Assembly (NCBI RefSeq): GCF_946479605.1
Contig: NZ_CAMLGT010000194.1
Span: 1 to 7,363, forward strand
DNA from: an uncultured Lacibacter sp.
GTDB taxonomy: Bacteria; Bacteroidota; Bacteroidia; Chitinophagales; Chitinophagaceae
Direction of reading: 5' to 3'
Length of the DNA: 7,363 bases
This document shows, in pieces, positions 1 through 6,167 of the stretch. The position numbers were made by a program, and so were the translations under genes. Numbering within the stretch: position 1 is the first letter of the stretch; each line of letters begins with the position of its first letter. Below the pieces are notes generated by a model. It did not search any database, had not been told where the DNA came from, and saw only the letters and a list, made by a program, of their open reading frames with translations.

Positions 1-180
1 TTCTTCAAGATCAATATTCGGATCAAGTGCCAGCAAACGTTTTTCATCCACTACATATTTCATTTCAAGAAAAGCAGGACGCTTACTGAACAACACAACA
101 CCCACATTCAGGAATTCTTCCCGTTCCACACGTGGCACAACACGTATGATGGCATACTCAAATGTGAACTTTTCCTGCAT
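1..180 (-). CDS. DUF3037 family protein, N-terminal 60 codons (cut by left edge)
   Basis: This gene reads leftwards from an ATG at 178-180 and stays open to the window edge, so only about 60 N-terminal residues are visible. The start of the protein contains EYAIIRVVPRVEREEFLNVG, followed by a segment ending near LDPNIDLEE. This matches my memory of DUF3037 proteins, which open with a beta-strand 'RVVPRVEREEF-NVGV' signature. The biochemical function of DUF3037 is not known to me. The start codon lies inside the last codons of the upstream HipA-like kinase gene, with a 23-base overlap in another frame. The two are therefore almost certainly co-transcribed and probably translationally coupled. 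From family knowledge, DUF3037 genes are recurrently found directly after HipA-like kinase genes, which supports the call. It is listed as partial because of the window edge; nothing suggests it is broken. Confidence 0.85.
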   Translation of the reverse strand, partial: MQEKFTFEYAIIRVVPRVEREEFLNVGVVLFSKRPAFLEMKYVVDEKRLLALDPNIDLEE

Positions 181-949
181 GTAATGCTTCGTTTACAAAA
201 ATGGATGAATGCTGGATGCGTGCGCATAAAAACTGTTGGTACACTTTACGAAGATCAGCAGGCGTATATTCTGCATCACCGTCAAGAAATGAATCAGGTA
301 ATGCATTTACAATAGCGCTGATACGATCTTCAGTAAGAATTGATCTCAATTGTGCATCAACTGCCTGCAGTTCTTTTGCAAGCGGCAACAGTACATGATC
401 CTTTATCTGTACAAATGGTTTTTTCGATTGCTCTTCCCACTGGTAACCGCTGTGATGAAAATACAATGATGCACCATGATCGATCAACCATAATTCATTT
501 CGCCACATGAGCATGTTTGTATTGCGTGCGGTACGATCCACATTCATCAGCAACGCATCAAGCCATACAATTTTTGATGCAAGTAATGAAGCTGCTTTGT
601 TTACAGCCGGATCATACGTGATAGCACCGGATAAATAATGCACACCCAGATTCAACCCACGGCTTGCTTTCAGCAGGTCCTGTATCTCTTCATCAGGTTC
701 GGTGCGGCCAAAAGCTTCATCCAGTTCTGCTAACACCAGTTCAGGAACCTTTAAGCCTATTGCACGTGCAACTTCAGCACCAATAAAATCAGCTACAAGA
801 GCTTTACGTCCCTGTCCTGCTCCACGAAACTTCAACACATATAAAAAGCCATCATCAGCCTCGGCAATAGCAGGCAATGAGCCTCCTTCACGCAAAGGAG
901 TAACATAGCGTGTAACCTGTACTGTTCGTATATCGGTTGATGCGTTCAT
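158..949 (-). CDS. compact HipA-like protein kinase
   Basis: A 263-residue protein resembling the catalytic core of HipA, the Ser/Thr kinase toxin of E. coli. It is much shorter than full HipA (about 440 residues) and lacks the usual HipA N-terminal domain. Visible kinase features, in order: a beta-strand lysine in YVLKF (K40) as probable ATP-binding lysine; a helix 'ADFIGAEVARAIGLKVPE' (about 53-70) like the HipA helix before GLPVP; a catalytic loop NVDRTARNTN with D138 and N143, the same D-x4-N spacing as HipA D309/N314; and DHG at 157-159 in the position of the metal-binding DFG-type aspartate. All key residues appear present, so the enzyme is probably active. No HipB-like antitoxin gene is adjacent. 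Instead the next gene encodes a DUF3037 protein overlapping by 23 bases. A TTTG-N19-TAgtTTaG promoter candidate lies just upstream. The kinase fold is well supported; the substrate and any toxin role are unknown. Confidence 0.88.
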   Translation of the reverse strand: MNASTDIRTVQVTRYVTPLREGGSLPAIAEADDGFLYVLKFRGAGQGRKALVADFIGAEVARAIGLKVPELVLAELDEAFGRTEPDEEIQDLLKASRGLNLGVHYLSGAITYDPAVNKAASLLASKIVWLDALLMNVDRTARNTNMLMWRNELWLIDHGASLYFHHSGYQWEEQSKKPFVQIKDHVLLPLAKELQAVDAQLRSILTEDRISAIVNALPDSFLDGDAEYTPADLRKVYQQFLCARIQHSSIFVNEALHAGKVHI

Positions 950-966
950 TCTTGTTATGCAGGCTG

Positions 967-997
967 CTAAACTAAAGCAAGATTCCTATACGGCAAA
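967..997 (-). promoter_or_regulatory. candidate Bacteroidota promoter for the HipA-like kinase operon
   Basis: On the minus strand a TTTG (994-997) is followed after 19 bases by TAGTTTAG (967-974), one mismatch from the TAnnTTTG -7 consensus of Bacteroidota sigma factor. The predicted transcription start, about 5-7 bases further on, leaves only about 10 bases before the ATG at 949. It sits in the 76-base gap after the GNAT gene, as expected for an independent unit. This is motif matching by eye only. Confidence 0.4.
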
Positions 998-1023
998 ACT
1001 GATGATTACAGAAGAGAGGTATG

Positions 1024-1047
1024 GATCATGACCGATACTCCATGATC
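1024..1047 (-). repeat. short inverted repeat at the 3' end of the GNAT gene
   Basis: GATCATG (1024-1030) and CATGATC (1041-1047) form a perfect 7-base inverted repeat with a 10-base loop. It spans the stop codon of the acetyltransferase gene. No T-run follows on the minus strand, so it is not a standard intrinsic terminator. It could stabilise the mRNA end or be coincidental. Confidence 0.3.
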
Positions 1048-1457
1048 AGCAAAGGAAATGGCCTGTTCAACCCATCCAATTCTTTACGGCCTGTGATGTG
1101 AAAGCCCATGTGTTGATAAAACGCAACAGCCTGTTGATTCTGTTCATTCACCTCAAGCTTTTTTCCGCCAAGTATTTCAATGGAATATTGCAACATCATT
1201 CTGCCGATGCCTTTACCCATTGCTGTTGGATGAAGAAACAACATTTCAATTGTTTCATTGGCAACACCTGTAAAAGCAAGTAATTCTTTTTGGTCATTTT
1301 CATACACATACACAGGAACAGCAGGAAAAATACCCGGCAGCAAACGCTTTATTTCCTGCAGGTAATCTTCCGGCAAAAAATGATGCGTTGCTCTTACCGA
1401 TTGCTCCCACACGTCAATCAATACAGGATAATCTTTCGCTGTTGCTAACCTGATCAT
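1026..1457 (-). CDS. GNAT family N-acetyltransferase, YjaB-like
   Basis: A 143-residue single-domain acetyltransferase of the GNAT fold, expected to transfer acetyl from acetyl-CoA to an amine on a small molecule or protein in the cytoplasm. It resembles E. coli YjaB over its whole length. The N-terminal WEQSVRATHHFL (17-28) corresponds to YjaB 'W..SV.ATH.FL'. The C-terminal VNEQNQQAVAFYQHMGF (103-119) and TGRKELD (122-128) correspond to 'VNEQN.QAV.FY...GF..TGR.E.D'. The acetyl-CoA pyrophosphate loop is GKGIG at 81-85, with Met at 80 where Arg or Gln is usual. Y114 of AFYQ is the likely general acid. The length is normal for the family. The start is 18 bases after the hydrolase stop, so the two probably share an mRNA. 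The physiological substrate cannot be read from sequence. Confidence 0.9.
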   Translation of the reverse strand: MIRLATAKDYPVLIDVWEQSVRATHHFLPEDYLQEIKRLLPGIFPAVPVYVYENDQKELLAFTGVANETIEMLFLHPTAMGKGIGRMMLQYSIEILGGKKLEVNEQNQQAVAFYQHMGFHITGRKELDGLNRPFPLLIMEYRS

Positions 1458-1475
1458 GCGATGAAATTAGTAAAA

Positions 1476-2162
1476 TCAATTGCAAAAATTCCGGATGACT
1501 GATGCCAGCTGTTGCAGATCTGTTTTTTCAATGGGATGTGCTGTGTTTTGCAGTAACTGAAAATCTGCATTTGGTACTTGTTGCTGTACAGCTGTTGTTT
1601 CTTCCTTTGTTACCATTTTATCGTTATCACCAAGTAATAACAGTACAGGAATATTGATAGCTGCATAATCGCTCAACTGCATTGGATTTTCTTTTCCCAT
1701 CTGCAACAGCATCTCTTTTGTTTTATTCAACAACAATTGCCAATCATTTGGTTGGTGTCGTTCTTTCAGTTGCTCTGCAAAAGCAGGCAGCTTTTCAAGA
1801 ATAACTTCTGCATTTAACATGGCAGTTTCTTTAGCTGCAATTGTTTCGTTCCAATGAAATTTTGTTGCCAGTGTTACAACCTTGTGAAACAGATGCGGAT
1901 AACGTTTTGCCAGGAATAGTGCTACATATCCACCCATGCTGTAACCAAATACACAGGCATGTTCAATTTGTTTTTCCAATATAAACGCATGCAGTTCATT
2001 TGCAAAACTGTTAATCGAAAATTCATTCGCAGCAAATGGTTTGCCTCCATGCCCATTGAAATTAAACAGGTGAATGCTGTATTCATCTTTCAGCAGATCA
2101 GCCAACGGTTGCAGTTGTTCTTTTGCGCCAACAGCCCCATGTAGAAGAAGTAAGTGTTTCAT
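1476..2162 (-). CDS. alpha/beta hydrolase
   Basis: A 228-residue alpha/beta-fold hydrolase, probably a cytoplasmic esterase or amidase of the small-serine-hydrolase type. Features in order: strand plus oxyanion-hole motif LLLLHGAVGA (4-13); FNGHG (35-39), matching the conserved 'D/N-x-x-G-H-G' turn; nucleophile elbow GYSMGG with Ser75; acid region LLGDNDKMV with Asp181 as best candidate; and His209 in NTAHPIEKT. A complete catalytic triad is therefore visible. No signal peptide is present. I place the start at the ATG at 2160-2162. A TTG three codons earlier (2169-2171) is in frame but adds only three residues before MKHLLLLHG, and no ribosome-binding site favours it. The acetyltransferase gene follows after 18 bases. 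The family is too broad to name a substrate; hits to 'BioH-like' or 'MenH-like' enzymes would not be convincing without biosynthetic neighbours. Confidence 0.9.
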   Translation of the reverse strand: MKHLLLLHGAVGAKEQLQPLADLLKDEYSIHLFNFNGHGGKPFAANEFSINSFANELHAFILEKQIEHACVFGYSMGGYVALFLAKRYPHLFHKVVTLATKFHWNETIAAKETAMLNAEVILEKLPAFAEQLKERHQPNDWQLLLNKTKEMLLQMGKENPMQLSDYAAINIPVLLLLGDNDKMVTKEETTAVQQQVPNADFQLLQNTAHPIEKTDLQQLASVIRNFCN

Positions 2163-2239
2163 AAAAAGCAATCAGGTTATGATTAAGTAACAGTCTAGCC
2201 GGATAATTGCAGGAGGAACAACACATCCTTGCTGCGCTT

Positions 2240-2271
2240 CAATATTACAACCATCGCTTATATTATACAAA
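2240..2271 (-). promoter_or_regulatory. candidate Bacteroidota promoter for the hydrolase-GNAT unit
   Basis: On the minus strand TTTG (2268-2271) is followed after 20 bases by TAATATTG (2240-2247), one mismatch from TAnnTTTG. It lies just after the nth-like stop codon and would give a leader of about 70 bases before the hydrolase ATG. This part of the 114-base gap between the two genes holds nothing else recognisable. Support is motif and position only. Confidence 0.33.
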
Positions 2272-2276
2272 TCGGG

Positions 2277-2903
2277 TTAGCTGTTCGCCTTGTAATACGC
2301 ACAAACCGTATTCATCAAACACTTATCGCAGTTTGGTTTGGGGCGACAGATTTCACGACCTAAAAACGACATGGCCATACCTGCATCCCAATCTTTTTGC
2401 GGCAATGCTTCCATGATCTGCTTTTCAATTTTCTTGGGATCAGTGCCCGTTGCAATACCTAAACGTGGAGCTACCCGCACTACATGCAGATCCACAATCA
2501 CACCTTCGGCAGGCTTTCCGCTTTCCCGTAAAATAACACAAGCCGACTTACGACCAATGCCGGGCAATGCCACCAACTCATCTAACGTAAGCGGTATAGC
2601 TGCATCTTTTTTGATCTGCTGTGCAATACCTGTTAACCATTTTGCTTTGTTGCCGAAGTTGCGCACTTTGCTGATGTAGGGAAACAATGTTTCTTCTGTT
2701 GCTTTTGCCAGCGACTGCATATTGGGATAGGCTTCAAATAATGTTGGTGCAAGACTGTTGATGTTGCGATCGCTATCCTGTGCCGACAACACCACCATCA
2801 CCAGCAACTGGTAAGTATTTTTATAGTCCAGCGGATGTTGTTTGCCTTTGTATTTTTTAAGCAAAGGTTTTATTACTTCGGGCCAGTTAGTTGTTGCAGG
2901 CAT
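2277..2903 (-). CDS. nth: endonuclease III-like DNA glycosylase/AP lyase
   Basis: A 208-residue HhH-GPD base-excision repair enzyme, close to E. coli Nth in length (211). It should remove oxidised pyrimidines and nick abasic sites in the nucleoid. Visible signatures: LSAQDSDRNIN (39-49), matching the Nth 'LSAQATD' helix; helix-hairpin-helix LPGIGRKSA (113-121), with K119 as the Schiff-base lysine; and VDLHVVRV, with D138 as the catalytic aspartate. The C-terminal iron-sulfur cysteines are C186, C192, C195 and C201. The first cysteine spacing is C-x5-C, one residue shorter than the x6 of E. coli Nth; the rest (x2, x5) is standard. There is no signal peptide. It starts 38 bases after the VOC gene stop and likely shares its transcript. 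The enzyme class is clear. Whether it is the main Nth or a paralogous subfamily cannot be decided from this window. Confidence 0.9.
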   Translation of the reverse strand: MPATTNWPEVIKPLLKKYKGKQHPLDYKNTYQLLVMVVLSAQDSDRNINSLAPTLFEAYPNMQSLAKATEETLFPYISKVRNFGNKAKWLTGIAQQIKKDAAIPLTLDELVALPGIGRKSACVILRESGKPAEGVIVDLHVVRVAPRLGIATGTDPKKIEKQIMEALPQKDWDAGMAMSFLGREICRPKPNCDKCLMNTVCAYYKANS

Positions 2904-2941
2904 GATGAAAGAGTTAAGATGAATTGGTAAGCTACAAAAAA

Positions 2942-3394
2942 TTATCGAGCAGCCTTTTCAAGATCAGCAATCACAATCTTTTTCATTTGCAACATCGCCT
3001 GCATTACACGCCCTGCTTTTTCCCGATCGGGATGGCTGAGTAATTTGCCCAATGAAGGTGGCACAATCTGCCAGCTTAAACCAAATTGATCCTTCAGCCA
3101 GCCACACATACTTTCGGCTCCGCCATTGGCTGTTAAACGCTCCCAGTAATAATCAATCTCATCCTGTGTTTCTGCATTTACAAAAAACGAAATCGATTCA
3201 TTGAACTTAAATCGTGGTCCTGCATTGATGGCTTTGTATTCCAGTCCTTCCAGTTCAAATGTTACCCCCATAACAGAATTACCAGGGCCGGGCATGACTG
3301 CAATCTTTTTTGAATTTTTAAATACTGACAAATAAAAATTCATGGCTTCTTCAGCATTATTATCGAACCATAAGAAAGGAGTGATCTTTTGCAT
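2942..3394 (-). CDS. VOC family protein, PhnB/3-dmu-9_3-mt-like
   Basis: A 150-residue vicinal-oxygen-chelate fold protein of the PhnB-like group that Pfam historically labels '3-demethylubiquinone-9 3-methyltransferase'. That label is not a demonstrated function for these short proteins. The opening ITPFLWFDNNAEEAMNFYLS (4-23) is the hallmark of the group (TPFLWFD...A.EA..FY...F). The central FNESISFFVNAETQDEIDYY (64-83) and terminal CGWLKDQFGLSWQIVP (97-112) are the other conserved blocks. Members usually dimerise and may bind a metal or small ligand; the ligand here is unknown. The length is normal. A strong -7 promoter box sits about 30 bases upstream, and the endonuclease III gene follows. 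Nothing in the neighbourhood points to ubiquinone or phosphonate metabolism, so no specific role is assigned. Confidence 0.9.
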   Translation of the reverse strand: MQKITPFLWFDNNAEEAMNFYLSVFKNSKKIAVMPGPGNSVMGVTFELEGLEYKAINAGPRFKFNESISFFVNAETQDEIDYYWERLTANGGAESMCGWLKDQFGLSWQIVPPSLGKLLSHPDREKAGRVMQAMLQMKKIVIADLEKAAR

Positions 3395-3422
3395 GATGAT
3401 GTTGTTTTATTGTTTAATAGAA

Positions 3423-3453
3423 CAAACCTAAAACCATTCTGCAAAAAGTAAAA
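3423..3453 (-). promoter_or_regulatory. candidate Bacteroidota promoter for the VOC-nth unit
   Basis: On the minus strand TAGGTTTG (3423-3430) is a perfect match to the TAnnTTTG -7 box. It is preceded after 19 bases by TTTT (3450-3453), three of four matches to the -33 TTTG. The predicted start near 3416 gives a leader of about 20 bases before the ATG at 3394. This is the best two-part promoter candidate on the minus strand here. Confidence 0.5.
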
Positions 3454-3492
3454 GGTGCAGCTGCGACAAACATAAGGCCGATTACGACAGCA

Positions 3493-4371
3493 TCAGTTTC
3501 GGTAACTGTTTACATCAAACGGAATCCAAACCAACTCTTCCACCATACGATTGGTGCCGGGTATTTTTTGCTGACGGCTGAAGTACAAACGTTTTTCCTT
3601 TTCATGTACAAATGGGCAAAACTCTGCATCAGCTGAATTAATAGGTGCACCTAAATTCTTCGGCTCACTCCATTTGCCATTTTTATAAAAGCTGATGTAC
3701 AGATCTACTTCACCCAATCCTTTCGGATCGCTGGAAAAATAAATAATATAGTCGCCTTTGGGTGATATAAACGGATTCGATTCTCTTGCTGTTGTATTCA
3801 CCGGCGCACCAATGTTGACGGGTGTTTGATAGCTTCCCTTCACAAACCTGGAAACATAAATATCCGATGAACCTTTCCCATCTTCATTGCTCTTCATAAA
3901 ATACACATCGCCTTTCCGTGTTGCTGATGCATAGGATTCTGAAGAATCGCTGTTTATTACATTCCCTAAATGCACAGCTTCACTCCAACCATCTTTTGTT
4001 AAATGCGAAGCCCATATATCAAACCCTTTGCGGTCGGGCTTACCCGGCACTGCCCTGTTCGATTGAAACAAAACGGTTTTACCATCGGGTGTAAACATGG
4101 GATCAATATCTTTCCATGCTGCAGTTCGTGTAGAGAAAACAGCTGTAACAGGCTTCTGCCATTTGCCGTTGCGTTTTACCGATTGCATGATCTGCAGCGT
4201 ATCTCTTGCTCCATTGGAATAAACCCAGAATGCAGTTTTACTATCGGGCGAAATGGTTAAGCCAAACTGTCCGCCACTGGAGATAATACCCGGCTCAAAT
4301 ACCTGCACCGTTTGTTGTGCAATGAGGTTTTGCAATAACAATGTACAGCAGACAAGAAAAGTGTATTTCAT
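3493..4371 (-). CDS. secreted PD40 beta-propeller protein
   Basis: A 292-residue exported protein made of WD40-like/PD40 propeller repeats, related to the TolB C-terminal propeller. Residues 1-19 form a signal peptide (MKYTFLVCCTLLLQNLIAQ), with cleavage probably near A18-Q19-Q20. Repeated 'F/I-SPDGK..F.S' blades are visible: LTISPDSKTAFWV (38-50), MFTPDGKTVLFQSN (92-105), SYASATRKGDVYFMK (146-160), NPFISPKGDYIIYFSS (199-214) and CPFVHEKEKRLYFSR (252-266). They alternate with 'DIY/DLYIS....W..P..LG.P.N' segments. Two cysteines in the signal region do not make a convincing lipobox. No OmpA-like or peptidase domain is attached, unlike many larger Bacteroidota PD40 proteins. The location is probably periplasm or outer-membrane surface. 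The role is likely ligand or protein binding; no partner can be named. It is transcribed divergently from the GH20 gene, with 140 bases between them. Confidence 0.88.
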   Translation of the reverse strand: MKYTFLVCCTLLLQNLIAQQTVQVFEPGIISSGGQFGLTISPDSKTAFWVYSNGARDTLQIMQSVKRNGKWQKPVTAVFSTRTAAWKDIDPMFTPDGKTVLFQSNRAVPGKPDRKGFDIWASHLTKDGWSEAVHLGNVINSDSSESYASATRKGDVYFMKSNEDGKGSSDIYVSRFVKGSYQTPVNIGAPVNTTARESNPFISPKGDYIIYFSSDPKGLGEVDLYISFYKNGKWSEPKNLGAPINSADAEFCPFVHEKEKRLYFSRQQKIPGTNRMVEELVWIPFDVNSYRN

Positions 4372-4380
4372 CTGATAAGT

Positions 4381-4399
4381 TTCGTTAAAAATAAACGAA
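4381..4399. repeat. inverted repeat upstream of the PD40 gene
   Basis: TTCGTT (4381-4386) and AACGAA (4394-4399) are a perfect 6-base inverted repeat around an A-rich 7-base centre. It begins 9 bases upstream of the PD40 start codon. The centre overlaps TATTTTTA on the minus strand (4386-4393), a near match to a -7 box without a proper -33 element. It could be an operator over a promoter or a leader hairpin. It could also be chance, since the arms are short. Confidence 0.25.
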
Positions 4400-4499
4400 C
4401 CGGTCTTTGATTGTATAAGAATATGATGAGCGTTTTGTTAAAAGAGATAACCGGCGCAAAAAGCAACTTACCGTTTTTCATGGGCACAGCAGCAGTTGC

Positions 4500-4507
4500 T
4501 ATCTTTA
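4500..4507 (+). promoter_or_regulatory. candidate -7 box for the GH20 gene
   Basis: TATCTTTA matches TAnnTTTG at all but the last base. A T-run (4474-4478) lies 21-22 bases upstream as a possible -33 element. The box ends 4 bases before the ATG, so transcription would start at about the first base of the start codon and give a leaderless mRNA. It is a motif-only prediction. Confidence 0.33.
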
Positions 4508-4511
4508 CCGC

Positions 4512-6137
4512 ATGTACAAACAAACGCTTTTCGTATTCCTGTTGTTTATCAGCACAACAATCAATGCACAACAACTAAACGCTGTTGTTCCGGTTCCTGT
4601 AAAAATTGAGCAATTGAACGGACAGCCTGTAAAACTTTCAGCAAATGCAGTTATTGCCTTTGATGACATCTTTACGCAGCAGGCCGCTTACCTGCAACAG
4701 CAATTACAACAGCAATGCGGTTTGCAAACAACTGCACAAAACAGTAAGGCTGTAAAAATAAAAGCAACTGTTTTTTTGCAGTTCAGCAATGCTGTTTCAA
4801 AAGATGAAATGTATATACTGGAAGTACAGAACCAGCAGATCGTACTAAAAGCAAAAACGGTAAGAGGTATTGTGAACGGTATTCAAACCTTGTTACAATT
4901 ACTGCCGCTGAAACAAACATCCGCCATTGAAGTTCCCTCCTGCCGCATTTATGATTATCCACGGTTTGCTTATCGTGGTATGCATCTCGATGTAGTACGT
5001 CATTTCTTTCCTGTTTCGTATATCAAAAAATATATCGACTATTTAACCTTTCACAAGTTCAATACGTTTCACTGGCATTTAACGGATGACCAGGGCTGGC
5101 GTATTGAAATGCTCTCCTATCCCAAACTCAACAGTATTGGTTCGTGGAGAGATTCAACACTCATCGGTCATTTTAAAGATACACCTGCCCGTTACGAACA
5201 CAAACGTTACGGCGGTTATTACACAAGAGCCGAAGTAAAAGAGATCATTGCTTATGCTGCAGTGCGTGGCATTACAATCATTCCTGAAATTGATATTCCC
5301 GGTCATAGCCGTGCAACCATTACAGCGTATCCCGAATTAAGTACAGATCCAACCAACAAATGGGGCGTTGCAGCCACATGGGGTATGTACAACCGTGTAA
5401 ACAATGTGTTGGCACCAACACCTGCGACCTTTGAATTTCTGCGCAAGGTATTTCATGAAATAGCTGATCTGTTTCCATCGCCTTACATTCATGTTGGCGG
5501 CGATGAGTGCAGTAAAATGTGGTGGAAGCAAAGTGCAGCCACACAACAGTTCATCAAACAAAATAAACTGAAAGATGAAGTGGCGCTGCAAACTTATTTT
5601 ATTGAACAGGTGAGCAAGTACCTGAAAGAGAAAAATAAAAAAGTGATCGGCTGGCACGAGATCATGGAAGGCAAACTCGACACAAATACCATCGTGATGA
5701 ACTGGGCCAACGATGCAAAAGCCATTGAAGCTGCCAACAAAGGTTTCAATGTGATCATGACGCCGGGCAAGCCTTACTACTTCGATCATTACCAGAGCAA
5801 AGACCCGAAAGACAGTCTGGCGATACATGGTTACAATCCATTGGAAGCTGTTTACAATTACGATCCTGTTCCTGCATCCATCAAACAAAAAGGATTGGCA
5901 CATAAAATACTCGGCGGACAAGCCAACGTCTGGACCGAATACATGGAGTGGAGCACCAAAGTAGATTACATGGTTTTCCCACGCATGACCGCAGTAAGTG
6001 AAAGTTTATGGAGCATGCCTTCTCAAAAAAATTATGCTGATTTTTTACGCCGACTGAAAGTAACTGTTATTCCACGTTATCAATTTTGGAACAGCAGTTG
6101 GTTTCCTGATTTTGAAAAATGGCCGGCAGAAAAGTAA
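4512..6137 (+). CDS. secreted beta-N-acetylhexosaminidase, GH20
   Basis: A 541-residue glycoside hydrolase that removes terminal N-acetylglucosamine or N-acetylgalactosamine from glycans such as chitin oligomers, by substrate-assisted catalysis. A signal peptide covers residues 1-20 (core TLFVFLLFISTTINAQ), so it acts in the periplasm or outside. An N-terminal GH20b-type domain spans about 24-145, including a Gln-rich helix near 56-69. The catalytic TIM barrel runs from about 148 to 505. Conserved elements are YRGMHLDVVRHF with substrate-binding R155, FHWHLTDDQGWR (186-197), IPEIDIPGH (257-265), the catalytic pair D331-E332 in HVGGDECSK, W381 in GWHE, W398, and W474/E476 in NVWTE. All expected active-site residues are present. 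It ends shortly after the barrel, with no carbohydrate-binding module or type IX secretion tail, making it shorter than many Bacteroidota relatives. The ATG at 4512 gives the clean signal peptide. No SusC/SusD genes are nearby. Confidence 0.95.
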   Translation: MYKQTLFVFLLFISTTINAQQLNAVVPVPVKIEQLNGQPVKLSANAVIAFDDIFTQQAAYLQQQLQQQCGLQTTAQNSKAVKIKATVFLQFSNAVSKDEMYILEVQNQQIVLKAKTVRGIVNGIQTLLQLLPLKQTSAIEVPSCRIYDYPRFAYRGMHLDVVRHFFPVSYIKKYIDYLTFHKFNTFHWHLTDDQGWRIEMLSYPKLNSIGSWRDSTLIGHFKDTPARYEHKRYGGYYTRAEVKEIIAYAAVRGITIIPEIDIPGHSRATITAYPELSTDPTNKWGVAATWGMYNRVNNVLAPTPATFEFLRKVFHEIADLFPSPYIHVGGDECSKMWWKQSAATQQFIKQNKLKDEVALQTYFIEQVSKYLKEKNKKVIGWHEIMEGKLDTNTIVMNWANDAKAIEAANKGFNVIMTPGKPYYFDHYQSKDPKDSLAIHGYNPLEAVYNYDPVPASIKQKGLAHKILGGQANVWTEYMEWSTKVDYMVFPRMTAVSESLWSMPSQKNYADFLRRLKVTVIPRYQFWNSSWFPDFEKWPAEK

Positions 6138-6150
6138 AGCTGAAAGCAAG

Positions 6151-6158
6151 TATTTTTG
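6151..6158 (+). promoter_or_regulatory. candidate -7 box for the helicase gene
   Basis: TATTTTTG is a perfect TAnnTTTG match followed by C, the form often seen in Bacteroidota. It lies 9 bases before the helicase ATG, so the transcript would begin only a few bases upstream of the start codon. No TTTG is found 19-21 bases upstream, so the -33 element is missing or divergent. The helicase may also be read through from the GH20 gene, 30 bases away. Confidence 0.45.
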
Positions 6159-6167
6159 CGGCACATT

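Noticed and set aside
2163..2171. TTG start three codons upstream of the hydrolase ATG
   Set aside because: An in-frame ATG gives the natural MKHLLLLHG beginning and the TTG adds only three residues without any supporting signal.
2211..2216. Perfect AGGAGG Shine-Dalgarno-like sequence on the plus strand
   Set aside because: No ATG follows at useful distance and the plus strand here only holds a shadow frame. Bacteroidota also make little use of such sites.
2338..2679. 113-codon plus-strand frame opposite the nth-like gene
   Set aside because: It is antisense to conserved Nth motifs (HhH, catalytic Asp, FeS Cys) and its composition is that of a shadow frame.
3454..3463. GCAGCTGC palindrome between the VOC and PD40 genes as a terminator
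   Set aside because: It has no loop and the following pyrimidine stretch is interrupted, so it does not form a convincing intrinsic terminator.
4368..4574. 68-codon minus-strand frame touching the PD40 start with an ATGA overlap
   Set aside because: It covers the intergenic region and the antisense of the GH20 signal peptide, has no family resemblance, and the ATGA junction is easily coincidental.
5337..5921. 194-codon open frame on the minus strand inside the GH20 gene
   Set aside because: It lies wholly antisense to a strongly supported GH20 catalytic domain, has no recognisable domain, and is Phe/Val/Cys/His-rich as typical of reverse-strand shadows.
3493..6137. PD40 protein plus GH20 hexosaminidase as a polysaccharide utilisation locus
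   Set aside because: No SusC/SusD, sulfatase, transporter or regulator gene is present, and the two genes are divergent, so the locus criteria are not met.
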